DNA from: Asterella californica
Lineage: Eukaryota > Streptophyta > Marchantiopsida > Marchantiales > Aytoniaceae
Assembly (NCBI GenBank): GCA_036924285.1
Contig: JAYKYS010000010.1
Coordinates: forward strand, 8,680,001 to 8,744,000
Length of the DNA: 64,000 nt
Reading direction: 5' to 3'
Shown one piece after another: positions 44,440 to 56,690 of this stretch (the first letter of the stretch is position 1; each line of letters begins with the position of its first letter). The translations under genes were made by a program, and so were the position numbers. Under the pieces are notes generated by a model, which was not told the DNA's origin, ran no database searches, and was given only the letters and a program-made list of their open reading frames with translations.

Positions 44440-44940
44440 TCGATGAATGTGCTTTCGTCTCCATCAATGAAGGAGAAAGTTCTCAGATAGATCTTTTTGG
44501 TTCCTTCGCTACGGTTTTCATCCTTTTGAGTTTGTTTGAGTTCTAGTTGGTTATGTACAGCTTGTGAAGCTAGCTTTAGCTAAGAGCTTGTACATGGATG
44601 TTGTTTGGACTTGAGTTTGAATCGTGTGATACTGGTGCAGTTCTTTATGTTAACAAAAGGATGTTTCTCTTGCTTTGAGCTACACTTTGATAGTTTTGGA
44701 TATGGATTGAGATTCAAGGACTCGTTTTAGTGAGTTTTGAAGCAGATTACATACCGCTCTGGTCTGTTTCGTAGTTTTGTGTTCTTAGAGAGAAAAGTGT
44801 ATATATGTTGGGAGTTGATATATATTACGACGTTCGTTTTTGCGCTTGTTTTTCTCTTTCTTGTCTCTGTTCAACACACTACATCTCTACAGCCAAGAAC
44901 CTCGCATTTTCTTAGACATCCTTCATGCAAAATCTGACAC
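44440..44940 (+). repeat. LTR-like fragment (related to the gypsy family B LTR)
   Basis: The GTTAACAAAAG...TTTCTCTTGCT stretch and the following GATTCAAGGACT resemble 16430-16510 in the probable family B LTR. No internal domains accompany it, so it is a solo or partial LTR, present in both arms (mirror about 56180-56690). Confidence 0.45.
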
Positions 44941-44944
44941 GATA

Positions 44945-45059
44945 ACGTGCATCTTCCCGCTTGGAAATGCTATAACTTGCCTCACCAAAGTACAATGGAG
45001 GAGCTCGTCATAGGTCATCGCCCTTCTAGACTAACAATAGTTCCCACCCACATAAGTAT
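44945..45059 (-). pseudogene. U1 snRNA pseudogene, left arm
   Basis: Minus-strand U1 relic. The 5' end reads ATACTTATGTGGG, so the splice-site-pairing word is mutated. Stem I, loop II (ATTGTAC) and stem III are recognisable, but the RNA ends before the Sm site: the sequence diverges after CACGTTATC. The mirror copy at 56059 has the same truncation but keeps an intact 5' end. Confidence 0.85.
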
Positions 45060-45739
45060 GCCTTTATTTCTTCACATGTGCATTATGTACCTTGTCCAGT
45101 CTATTATATCTATCATGCTTAGCGGTCTTTGCTCCATAGTATCACAGTCGAGACTTCCTATTCAGCAGAGAAGGGCTACTCTCCTCTCCCAAACCAGATG
45201 TCAAACAACCCCATGAAATTCTTCTTAAGCCATGTAATGATCAGCGTTGGAAGTTTGATTTTGACACTTTGTTAGAAAAGCAGGAACAGATATAGAAGAT
45301 CTAGAAGTGCCTCTTGTAAGTGCCGGGGAAATGAAGCGGGACTTCGATCCAAGCAGATACTACACGTATACATCCATATGGTTAGAATCTAAATCTACAG
45401 AGTACTTCCACTCAAACCTTGGCTATAAAATATTCCCACAACTCGCGTAAAACCTTTTACAAGTTTTCAGCTGCAAACCTTACTCGTCATACAAATAGGC
45501 ACTTAGTTCCAAGATACAAATTTGCTTGATTATGTTTCCAGTAGTTTTTTTTGCTCTACATACTCCTCTTAGCCAGATATTGTTTTATCATATCCTTGAT
45601 TACTTATGGATTATAAAACCAATCATTTTACCATATTAGTAACATGTCATATTGCATACATCAAATTTCTCAGCATGTATTATCTCTCGTTTATTTTATT
45701 ATTGAAATGATTTGAATTACATAAATATTGAAGTATGTG

Positions 45740-48010
45740 TATATTCACCTCCTCTAATCTTTCGATGGTGGAGGTAAATAAACACATGATTAATTTATTA
45801 CCTAACCCTTCCAGTGTTCACCTCCTCCATATTTCAATGGAAGAGGTAAATATGCAGATGATAATTTATTATCTAACTTTTCCGTTAAAAAGGGTTATGT
45901 AAAAATTAAATTGATAATCTTTCACTTAGTTATGGGGCCATCAATCACCCGCATATGTAGCATGGGGAACATGTTTTTCCACGCTCACCTTATGGTTTAT
46001 GTCTGCCTCTTCTTGCGTTCTCAGGTTGGACTGACAGTGACAGTGATTGATGAGATAGGTGGTACAATATGCATGCCCGATGAACTTATGAGAACTTTTG
46101 CTCACTGGCTCTTATCGGAGAAATATATATGTATTAAATAAAATTATATACTAAATATATGAGAAGGATTAAAATATTGATAAAGGACGAGCTGGCTTTT
46201 CAAGGACGAGAAATTCTTGGCGGGATAGTGGCGGAAAATTTCACCCCTAACCACAACTCATCCGCTGATTTTTTCAACAGTGCACATAGGGACGAGGAAG
46301 CTAGTAGTATACATAATTAAACCCGGAAAAGAATTTCTTGAAAAAATAAGTTGTTTCTGCGGTAAGTAAACATTCCACCACTGCAGTAAAGATTTGGATT
46401 CATTTTGCCACTGCACTGAGCACAATTGCAAGATACATCTAAATGATTAAATTTAATTTACTTTTTTAGATAACTTTTAGCTGATTGTAACACATGAGAA
46501 AAAGAAAAACTATAAGCAATGTGAGCTGAAACTTAAGAAACTTTTACTATAAGAGAAGTATTGCCTACCAATAATCGTAATATTTAATTAATTTGCATGC
46601 ATAATACCTCCTCCGTCTGAAAGATGGAGGAGGTGAATATGATATGAATGCTAGATGCCAACAAGTAAAAGTAATTTGGATAAATTAGAATGCTTTCTAT
46701 TCATACCAAAAGTTTTCTCTAAGAGACGCAAGTGAAATCTCATGGTTAAGTATATGATCACTACTGTCCCATTGCCATTGCGTCCGTGGTGCAGTCGGTG
46801 CAGTTCGTGCACGCGAACAAAAGACTTTACACTACATAGACTAAATTCTGATCAATCTCCGCACAATTTGTCTGTAGAAATTTACATCCTCTCCACTTTT
46901 TCACATATTCAGATGACGAGACAGAGCACCTGCATATTCATCTCCTCCAGAGTGAATATGCAGGAAGGGTTAGGTATTAAATTAACACCAGAGTATATTA
47001 ACGTATTAACGAGTGTGGACTCTCGCACTTGTATCTTCTAAAGCGTGACACTCAGCGCAAGACTTATGGGTTATCTCCTACGCTTCCCGTCTTTCCATGG
47101 ATAACATATAACACTTATAAAATATTTTATTTTTTTATATCTACTTAGTATATATTTTTTACTTAACATTTATATATATTCTCGATATCATTAAGCGAGC
47201 AAAAGTTCCCGGAGTTCATCCAGCATGCGTATTCACATCAATTCAGTTTGTTGCTATGCATTCGTTGATTTCGCAGAACTTAGAATAAGACCAAAGTAGA
47301 AAAACAAAGCGCAAAATCAAAATAAGACAAAGGTAGGAAAACAAGGTGAGAGATATTTTCATCTTTCATTAACGAGAGTCGTTTATTATGACATACAGCT
47401 AATGACATGAAGAAAATATTATAGCATATGGCACTTATTATGGCTAATGCATAGTTTTGCAATGCTATTGCAACCTTAGCATTACATTGTTTTTCTTCGT
47501 GAATTAATTTCAATATGGAAGAATCTTTTGTTACCGTAAGTCTAGTGAGAATTGAAAGATAAGAAGATCTCACTAACTCTTTACTCTTAACTTGTTTTTA
47601 TGCTGTTCCTGCATAATACAGTTTCCTTGTATTATCACTGTAAATTTCTTGGAGCATCTTCCGCTGAAAAATTAAAAGTTAATCCATTCGGTCCCCTTCC
47701 GGACCAATAGTTTTCGCATTTAGTATACCTAGTCCATCGCTATTTCCATGCTGACCCCTCTTTCTCCCTCTCTCATTTCTTTTCAGGAGAAAAGATAACA
47801 ATATAAAAATTAGAGTCACATTAGTAGTACGTCGAACATTTCTCTTATAGTAGAAAGGGTTAACTTTCAACTCACAGCGCTTATAGGTTTTTTTTTCCAG
47901 AGTTCATGTGTTACGTTCAACTGAAAAGGATTTAAATTTATTTTAAAATATCTAAATTTAGATCTAGATTTATCTTACGATCAGTGCACAATGCAGTAAG
48001 CAGAGACATC
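45740..48010. repeat. nested inverted repeats and CACCTCCTC hairpins (left arm)
   Basis: Four short hairpins share CACCTCCTC paired with GAGGAGGTG (45748, 45818, 46608, 46928). A block at 46060-46175 matches the reverse complement of 47090-47240 (GATGAACT, GGAACTTTTGCTC and an AT-rich tail). Another block at 46400-46560 matches the reverse complement of 47840-48010 (GTAACACATGA, CTATAAG, ACTATAAGAGAA). The order A, B, A-inverted, B-inverted is not that of one simple element. It looks like MITE-like debris and is copied in the right arm at about 53110-55380. Confidence 0.65.
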
Positions 48011-48063
48011 TCCACAAAAAATACAAACTTGCGACACCAAAAAAACTTTCAACACTTGCAGGC

Positions 48064-48443
48064 AAAAGTACACAAAAGAAAAGAAAAAAGTACCCATTTC
48101 ATCTAGAATGAGTTCAAGAGAATTTATCTTCCCCTACATAGCCAACACCTTTTTCATTGATTTCGCTTCATATCTAGATTTGAGATTACGCGGCATGTTC
48201 TCAGAATGTCGATATGTTCTACAAGTACAGAGTGTCCACTTTAAACCATGAGTATGATTATAAAAGTATAAAAAGAATATTCTTTTTTCTCACATTGATC
48301 TTTTTGTCTAAAAGAGATTCTCTTCTGTTCCATGGTAAAAAAGAAAAAGGGAGTATTCAAAACTTTCCTTCTCATCTCATTAGAAGAGATGAGGTAAATA
48401 CTGATCAGAAAAGAAAAATGGCTAGTGTGGCCAAACAAACTCA
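48064..48443. other. left edge of the palindrome spacer, no gene
   Basis: About 380 bp of AT-rich unique sequence between the left arm and the 1-kb repeat. Nothing recognised. Confidence 0.5.
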
Positions 48444-49450
48444 GCATTTTGTGACGATGCGGGATGTACACACTCTTTTCATATCAAGTAATGATATATT
48501 GAGTCTTTTGCAGCGATGTGGGACGCTTACAACATTTTCACATCTGTAGTGACGATTGCTTGCTACGGTTGACGGACACAACATCAAGGTATCAGATAAG
48601 AGGAAGAAAAATCGATCTGATAGAGTTGTTTGTATGTGGAATTATACCAAGATTCTTCAAGCTAAAGTTGACAAAATTCAAGTGTTGTAGATTGATTCTG
48701 AGGGAGTTCGGTGTATGGGAACACGAGTGCAATCAAGAAGAGGAAGAGATCTTATAATAACTATTTCTTTGCAGATTTTGTGATCATCAATTGTCAAAAC
48801 ATTGAAGGTAAAAGATAATAGCTCTAGCGAGATTGTGGTATGTTCCAAGAAGTTTTATGGTTCTAGATTTTGTCAGAATTCATAATATCTTTTTCTCAAT
48901 GAGAGTACAATTAGATCATGTGGCACTAGAAAGCCTACATTCCAAGCTTTCCAACGATATCAAGTTCTTATGTAACTGAGCTCGGCAGTCTTAATTGCAC
49001 TCCGCAGAAAGATCTTGATTTCTCCTTTTCTCGCTCTTGCAAAAATTGACAAAAGTCTTTTTGTGAACCCACAAGTCTTTTCTCAATTCTTAACTTTTAG
49101 TTTTGCCAAAGGATTCTCCTCTTGCTAAAGTCCAAGTAGTTCTTAAAAGTAATATTTGTATCAATTTTTTGTCTTCAATACTAGTCGTCCTCTTAACCTA
49201 GGTATCCAAAAATCCCATTTGAATCCAATTCTAGAAATTGCGGCAAAAATCTCATCCGAATCTCAACGTAAAAATCCTAAAAGTGATATCTCGCAAAGAA
49301 TCTTATTCAGCACTTAAGTAGTAGCTACAAGCATACTCGTAAGCTGACATGTTGCGCTCCATCGTCATCTGAGAAGTGATACTTGTATCACTTCTTCTTG
49401 TCATCGTCATGCATATTTTTACTTCATTAATCGATCCGTCAAGTGACGTA
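48444..49450 (+). repeat. 1-kb dispersed repeat, inverted partner of 28798-29805
   Basis: Matches the reverse complement of 28798-29805. The GATGTGGGACGCTTAC and GACGGACACAACATCAAGG words are near the start, followed by GGTATCAGAT. The match is cut at 49450 by the LTR of gypsy family C. Its expected continuation is not found on the far side of that element. Confidence 0.75.
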
Positions 49451-49454
49451 AGTG

Positions 49455-49799
49455 TGTGGTGCCCACAATTTACAAGATGTACGAATTTTTGAAATTTTTG
49501 AAGGTAATAACATGTCTGTGTAATTGAAATAACCTTGTTGCTTAAGATTACATCTTGCTTAGAAGAAAGATGGTCTTAAGAACTTTTTGCAAGAGAAGTC
49601 TACTTCTTCCGAAGACGGAAGAAGGACATCTTTCGAAGACGGAAGAAGGACATCTTTCGAGAAGACGTCTTCCCGAACAGGTCTTCGGAAGACAGAAGAC
49701 GAAGACGTGTGTCTTCCAGAAGATAGCAACCACGACTGCATGAGTACCCACCACGCACCACCTAGGAGAGGGGTAGGTGTACCTACCAGGTAGCCACCA
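49455..49799 (+). repeat. 5' LTR of gypsy family C (345 bp)
   Basis: Longer than the 3' LTR (299 bp), chiefly because it holds a 24-bp tandem duplication (49610-49633 and 49634-49657, CGAAGACGGAAG...ACATCTTT) that the 3' LTR lacks. Rich in GAAGAC and GTCTTC words. Confidence 0.9.
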
Positions 49800-50686
49800 T
49801 GGTAGTAGGTAGGTCAAGGAGGTTGAACCCCTAATCGCGCAAGGAAGATATGGGAGAAGGCACATTAGCACGAAATCAGCTGACAACTTCTCGCACCGAA
49901 GGGCAACTGTGCATAAGAAGGTCGATTGCAATCAGGGTGTCGAATTGGACCTGGAAGCAAGGAGAGTGCAATTGAAGACTGAAGGCGCACCAGAAGCAGT
50001 CACAAGCTATACTGAGGTTCTTCTCGTATTCTTTCTTTTTCTCACCGCTTCCCGTCTCTGATTTGATGTCCCCCGTGCTTCCCCGCTCGTTTGCAAGAAG
50101 CCCATCGATTGATTCCTTTACCCTGAAATTTCCTCTGTGAGAATTGGGCGCGGAAGCGCTATCCAATTTTTGACAGCCATCTTCCTACTTCTTCCCAAGT
50201 AGGAATCAAGCTTCCTCATCTCTCATTCTTAAATTTGATCACCTGACTATCAATTTTCCTACCCTACCACACCTTTGTTCCCGAACTCATGGACAGAAGA
50301 CGCTTCTGAAGATCTGAATATCTCCGGAAGACGCTTTTGAATGTCTGAACGTCTTCGGAAGACGACTGTGTTCAATTCATATCGAGATTGGATTGGATTG
50401 GTTTTGTGTTGAGAAAGGCTTGGTACGAATCCTGAGTGACTTGGTGAGTTGATTGTTGCTTCGAGAAGCTGGAAGTTGAGAACCAGGCCTGTGCCTCCTG
50501 ATCTTCCGAGCTTCTCAAATCCACATCTTCCTAGAGAGACTAGAAGATTGGAAACGTTGACAGAATGCGCGAGAAGACGCGAGATCCCTTACGGGAGATT
50601 CCGGCTCCGGAGTTAACATCATGACTGAAGAAACTGCGCATGCCCTAGGCTTCACTGAGTTCTAGCCTACTCCGAGAATCTTCAAA

Positions 50687-52680
50687 ATGGCAGACCAGAC
50701 AAGAAGACGACCTTTGGGGCAACTGAAAGATGTCTTGACGGTAATTGGGGGAGTATCTTTTTACCTCACTTACATCATTTTGCGACCTGTGGCTAAGGTT
50801 GGATATCAGGTGTTGATAGGAAGACCATGGCTGTATGCTGTAAATATAAATACCGATTGGAGAAGACATCGTTTGAGATTTCCCAATCCTACACCCAAGT
50901 GGGGCGACAAGACCAAAGTTTCACTCTCTTGGATGAAGATTGGACATCAAGGTGAAACTCCTTCTACGACTGAGGAGTACATGTCAGAAGACTCAGCTGC
51001 GTCTTCTGACATTGATGGACGATATGATGAGTTTGTGGTGAATAACTTGTGTACTACAGAAGTAGCAGAAATAGCAGAAGAAGTGATCTGTGGGTACATT
51101 GAGTGCTACGAAATTGCGAAAGAGGAGCTTCCAGAAGACGAAAGTACTATCTTTCCTTCAAAAGACCAGTTCGCTGATCTTCCGGAAGACGAATCTGAAC
51201 TGGAAGAAGCTCCCAAACCGGAGTATTCGGTGCCAGTGAGTACAACCACACTGAAGAAACTATGAACCCTGATGATCTGCAAAAAGTGGAGGTTGCTCTT
51301 GAGCAGCTGAAGCTTTCCAAGGTGATCGAGGACCAGCAGTTGGAAGACTTTAGAGAACTTTTGATAGAGTTCAAGACATCTTCGCTTGGACCATACAAGA
51401 CATGAAGGGCATACCTCGAGAGCTGGGAGAGCATCGCATTGACTTGCTGGAGGACGTTGTTCCTACACGACAGAGATAGTATCGGCTCAACCCCAAGTAC
51501 TCGCTTCTGATGAAGGATCAGATCGACCAATACTTGAAAGCAGGTGTAATCTTCCCAGTACTTAGCAGTGAGTGGGTAGCTCCTATTGTCATCGTGCTGA
51601 AAAAGCAAACAAGTAAGATCCGAGTGTGTCAAGACTTTCGGAAACTGAACTTGACCACGAAGAAGGATCATCATTCTTTACCCTTCACCGATTCTATGTT
51701 AGACCAGGTAGCAGACCATGAGTTCTACAGCTTTCTGGATTGGTATCTCGGGTACAATCAAGTTTCAATCAGAGAAGAAGACAAGTCGAAAATCATTTTC
51801 ATCACTGATTGGGGCACGTACGCGTACAACCAAATGCCGTTTGGTTTATGCCCCGGTAGTCCCCGTTGGGTCAATCGCCCCAGTAGCTAGAAGAACACGA
51901 GCACGGTACATCTTAATAGCTATAGATTACGCCACGAAGATGGTAGAGGACAAAGTCACAAGGAAGAACGATGCTGCAGTGGTGGTCAGGTTTCTTTAAC
52001 ACAACATCATCACTCGATACGGATGTCCGTTGGAACTAGTATCAGATAGGAGTACTCATTTTCTAAATGAGACTATTTCTCTCCTGACCCAGTACTTCAG
52101 GAAAAGCATCGGAAGATGACACCGTACAACCCGAAAGCTAACGGACTGACAGAGAAGTCGAATGGTCTTCTTTATAATATTTTGAATAAGATAATAGTTA
52201 ACCATGCATATGATTGAGACACGAAACTGCCATCTGTGTTGTGGACTTTTAGGATTTCACCTAAGGTTGTCACTCAGAAGACACCCTTCTACCCAACTTA
52301 TGGGATGACACCTATTGTTCCCATCGAGTTAGAGGTCCCTACTTACAGGTTAGCCGTAACGGAACGCATGGAAGAAGAAAAAAGTCAAGAGCAGCGTCTT
52401 CTAAACTTTGTGGAATTCGAAGAAGACAAGAACGCAGCTTTGGAGAAGACTTACGAGGTACAAGCACAACGCAAGGTTAACTATGATGGCAAGCTGAAGA
52501 AGGTGACTGTCGCGGATGGAGACTTGGTTCTTCTGTACGACAACATGCATCTCAAATTCTCTGGGAAGCTTCATCTTCGCTGGATGGGTCCTTACCGAGT
52601 CTTGGAGGTCTTCAATAATGATTCCTTACAGCTGGAAGAGCTAGATGGTACATTGATGACCACTCGCGTTAATGGGTGAC
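50687..52680 (+). pseudogene. gypsy family C gag-pol remnant with RT-to-integrase deletion
   Basis: A 192-codon frame (50687-51265) holds the end of a retropepsin-like region (VLIGRPWLYAVN) and an acidic tail. RT is open at 51510-51860: SSEWVAPIVIVLKK, VCQDFRKLN and YNQMPFGLC. Within a few codons the sequence switches to the integrase core (RYILIAIDYATK, then RYGCPLELVSDRSTHF, 52015-52065) and continues to the C-terminal module with MGPYRVLEV (52590). So the RT palm with the catalytic DD, RNase H and the zinc finger are deleted at about 51862. Stops at 51997 and elsewhere also break the integrase. The product could not have supported transposition. Confidence 0.88.
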
Positions 52681-52752
52681 GTGTCAAGAAATATTGGGCG
52701 TAAGCAAAAGCGCTGATGTTTGCGGGGACGTAAACATGTGAGGGTGGGCGTA

Positions 52753-53051
52753 TGTGGTGCCCACAATTTACAAGATGTACGAATTTTTGAAATTTTTGAA
52801 GATAAATAACATGTATGTGTAATTGAAATAACCTTGTTGCTTAAGATTACATCTGGCTTAGAAGAAAGATAGTTCTAAGAACTTTTTGTAAGAGAAGTCG
52901 ACTTCTTCTGAGAAGACGTCTTCCCGACCAGGTCTTCAAAAGACTGAAGACTGAAGACGGGTGTCTTCCAGAAGATAGCAACCACGACTGCATCAGTACC
53001 CATCACGCACCACCTACGAGAGGAGTAAGTGTACCTACCAGGTAGCCACCA
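52753..53051 (+). repeat. 3' LTR of gypsy family C (299 bp)
   Basis: Starts after a G-rich tract (GTGAGGGTGGGCG) with TGTGGTGCCC and ends TAGCCACCA, three bases before the right palindrome arm. Confidence 0.9.
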
Positions 53052-56000
53052 TGGTGCCTTCAAGTGTTGAAAGTTTTTTAGTGTCGCAAGTTTGTATTTT
53101 TTGTGGAGATGTCTCTGCTTACTGCATTGTGCACTGATCGTAAGATAAATCTAGATCTAAATTTAGATATTTTAAAATAAATTTAAATCCTTTTCAGTTG
53201 AACGTAACACATGAACTCTGGAAAAAAAAACCTATAAGCGCTGTGAGTTGAAAGTTAACCCTTTCTACTATAAGAGAAATGTTCGACGTACTACTAATGT
53301 GACTCTAATTTTTATATTGTTATCTTTTCTCCTGAAAAGAAATGAGAGAGGGAGAAAGAGGGGTCAGCATGGAAATAGCGATGGACTAGGTATACTAAAT
53401 GCGAAAACTATTGGTCCGGAAGGGGACCGAATGGATTAACTTTTAATTTTTCAGCGGAAGATGCTCCAAGAAGCTTACAGTGATAATACAAGGAAACTGT
53501 ATTATGCAGGAACAGCATAAAAACAAGTTAAGAGTGAAGAGTTAGTGAGATCTTCTTATCTTTCAATTCTCACTAAACTTACGATAACAAAAGATTCTTC
53601 CATATTGAAATTAATTCACGAAGAAAAACAATGTAATGCTAAGGTTGCAATAGCATTGCAAAACTATGCATTAGCCATAATAAGTGCCATATGCTATAAT
53701 ATTTTCTTCATGTCATTAGCTGTATGTCATAATAAACGACTCTCGTTAATAAAAGATGAAAATATCTCTCACCTTGTTTTCCTACCTTTGTCTTATTTTG
53801 ATTTTGCGCTTTGTTTTCCTACTTTGGTCTTATTCTAAGTTCTGCGAAATCAACGAATGCATAGCAACAAACTGAATTGATGTGAATACGCATGCTGGAT
53901 GAACTCCGGGAACTTTTGCTCGCTTAATGATATCGAGAATATATATAAATGTTAAGTAAAAAATATATACTAAGTAGATATAAAAAATTAAAATATTTTA
54001 TAAGTGTTATATGTTACCCATGGAAACACGGGAAGCGTAGGAGATAACCCATAAGTCTTGCGCTGAGTGTCGCGCTTCAGAAGGTACAAGTGCGAGAGTC
54101 CACACTCGTTAATACGTTAATATACTCTGGTGTTAATTTAATACCTAACGCTTCCTGCATATTCACTCTGGAGGAGGTGAATATGCAGGTGCTCTGTCTC
54201 GTCATCTGAATATGTGAAAAAGTGGAGAGGATGTAAATTTCTACAGACAAATTGTGCGGAGATTGATCAGAATTTGGTCTATGTAGTGTAAAGTCTTTTG
54301 TTCGAGTGCACGAACTGCACCGACTGCACCACGGACGCAATGGCAATGGGACAGTAGTGATCATATACTTAACCATGAGATTTCACTTGCGTCTCTTAGA
54401 GAAAACTTTTGGTATGAATAGAAAGCATTCTAATTTATCCAAATTACTTTTACTTGTTGGCATCTAGCATTCATATCATATTCACCTCCTCCATCTTTCA
54501 GACGGAGGAGGAATTATGCATGCAAATTAATTAAATATTACGATTATTGGTAGGCAATACTTCTCTTATAGTAAAAGTTTCTTAAGTTTCAGCTCACATT
54601 GCTTATAGTTTTTCTTTTTCTCATGTGTTACAATCAGCTAAAAGTTATCTAAAAAAGTAAATTAAATTTAATCATTTAGATGTATCTTGCAATTGTGCTC
54701 AGTGCAGTGGCAAAATGAATCCAAATCTTTACTGCAGTGGTGGAATGTTTACTTACCGCAGAAACAACTTATTTTTTCAAGAAATTCTTTTCCGGGTTTA
54801 ATTATGTATACTACTAGCTTCCTCGTCCCTATGTGCACGGTTGAAAAAATCAGCGGATGAGTTGTGGTTAGGGGTGAAATTTTCCGCCACTATCCCGCCA
54901 AGAATTTCTCGTCCTTGAAAAGCCAGCTCGTCCTTTATCAATATTTTAATCCTTCTCATATATTTAGTATATAATTTTATTTAATACATATATATTTCTC
55001 CGATAAGAGCCAGTGAGCAAAAGTTCTCATAAGTTCATCGGGCATGCATATTGTACCACCTATCTCATCAATCACTGTCACTGTCAGTCCAACCTGAGAA
55101 CGCAAGAAGAGGCAGAAATAAACCATAAGGTGAGCATGGAAAAATATGTTCCCTATGCTACATATGCGGGTGATTGATGGCCCCATAACTAAGTGAAAGA
55201 TTATCAATTTAATTTTTACATAACCCTTTCTAACGGAAAAGTTAGATAATAAATTATCATCTGCATATTTACCTCTTCCATTGAAATATGGAGGAGGTGA
55301 ACTATGGAAGGGTTAGGTAATAAATTAATCATGTGTTTATTTACCTCCACCATCGAAAGATTAGAGGAGGTGAATATACACGCACTTCAATATTTATGTA
55401 ATTCAAATCATTTCAATAATAAAATAAACGAGAGATAATACATGCTGAGAAATTTGATGTATGCAATATGACATGTTACTAATATGGTAAAATGATTGGT
55501 TTTATAATCCATAAGTAATCAAGGATATGATAAAACAATATCTGGCTAAGAGGAGTATGTAGAGCAAAAAAAACTACTGGAAACATAATCAAGCAAATTT
55601 GTATCTTGGAACTAAGTGTCTATTTGTATGACGAGTAAGGTTTGCAGCTGAAAACCTGTAAAAGGTTTTACGCGAGTTGTGGGAATATTTTATAGCCAAG
55701 GTTTGAGTGGAAGTACTCTGTAGATTTAGATTCTAACCATATGGATGTATACCTGTAGTATCTGCTTGGGTCGAAGTCTTGCTTCATTTCCCCGGCACTT
55801 ACAGGAGGCACTTCTAGATCTTCTAAATCTGTTCCAATTTTTCTAACAAAGTGTCAAAATCAAACTTCCAACGCTGATCATTACATGGCTTAAGAAGAAT
55901 TTCATGGGGTTGTTTGACATCTGGTTTGGGAGAGGAGAGTAGCCCTTCTCTGCTGAATAGGAAGTCTCGACTGTGATACTATGGAGCAAATCCGCTAAGC

Positions 56001-56058
56001 ATGATAGATATTATAGACTTGGACAAGGTACATAATGCACATGTGAAGAAAAAGAGGC

Positions 56059-56175
56059 ATACTTACCTGGGTGGGAACTATTGTTAGTCTAGAAGGGCGA
56101 TGACCTATGACGAGCTCCTCCATTGTACTTCGATGAGGCAAGTTATAGCATTTCCAAGCGGGAAGATGCACGTTA
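56059..56175 (+). pseudogene. U1 snRNA pseudogene, right arm
   Basis: Mirror of 44945-45059. The 5' end ATACTTACCTGGG is intact, loop I is diverged (TTAGTCTAGAAG), loop II reads ATTGTACTTCG and stem III is shortened. After CACGTTATC the Sm site and terminal hairpin are missing, so a stable U1 particle is not expected. It retains an upstream word (ATAGACTTGGACAAG, 56013-56027) in the promoter position used by the other copies. Confidence 0.87.
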
Positions 56176-56179
56176 TCGT

Positions 56180-56690
56180 GTCAGATTTTGCATGAAGGAT
56201 GTCCAAGAAAATGCGAGGTTCTTGGCTGTAGAGATGTAGTGTGCTGAACAGAGACAAGAAAGAGAAAAACAAGCGCAAAAACGAACGTCGTAATATATAT
56301 CAACTCCCAACGTATATACACTTTTCTCTCTAAGAACACAAAACTAAGAAACAGACCAAAGCGGTATGTAATCTGCTTCAAAACTCACTAAAACGAGTCC
56401 TTGAATCTCAATCCATATCCAAAACTGTCAAAGTGTAGCTCAAAGCAAGAGAAACATCCCTTTGTTAACAAAAAGAGCTGCACAAGTATCACACGATTCA
56501 AACTCAAGTCCAAACAACATCCATGTACAAGCTCTTAGCTAAAGCTAGCTTCACAAGCTGTACATAACCAACTAGAACTCTAACAAACTCAAAAGGATGA
56601 AAACCGTAGCGAAGGAACCAAAAAGATCTATCTGAGAATTTTCGCCTTCATTGATGGAGACAAAAGCACATTCATCGAGACTATCTAATG
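56180..56690 (-). repeat. LTR-like fragment, right-arm mirror
   Basis: Mirror of 44440-44940, in reverse orientation, with small sequence differences. Confidence 0.45.

Larger units (their letters stand above)
40815..48063 (+). repeat. left arm of the large palindrome (about 7.25 kb)
   Basis: The reverse complement of this arm matches 53055-60259. Coordinates of paired landmarks add to 101118-101122 over most of the arm and to about 101074 at the outer end, the difference reflecting deletions in the right arm. Identity by eye is about 97-98 percent. The arm contains U1 copy 3, a broken U1, an LTR-like fragment and nested smaller inverted repeats. Between 42060 and 44430 I see no gene; small ORFs there are not conserved as proteins. 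The homology stops at 48063 on the inside. At 40815 it stops because the partner position is occupied by a copia element. Confidence 0.93.
49455..53051 (+). mobile_element. internally deleted gypsy element, family C
   Basis: 5' LTR 49455-49799 and 3' LTR 52753-53051 both start TGTGGTGCCCACAATTTAC and end TAGCCACCA. Between them lie protease, partial RT and integrase remnants. A TGGTAGTAGG word follows the 5' LTR at the primer-binding position. Total length of 3.6 kb is well below that of a full gypsy element, because the RT catalytic part, RNase H and integrase zinc finger are missing. The 5-base flanks differ on the two sides, so no target-site duplication is seen. Confidence 0.9.

Noticed and set aside
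45911..46141. 76-codon ORF present in both palindrome arms (mirror 54977-55207)
   Set aside because: It is duplicated because the arms are duplicated. The differences between copies are amino-acid-changing, there is no known domain, and its DNA overlaps an inverted-repeat block.
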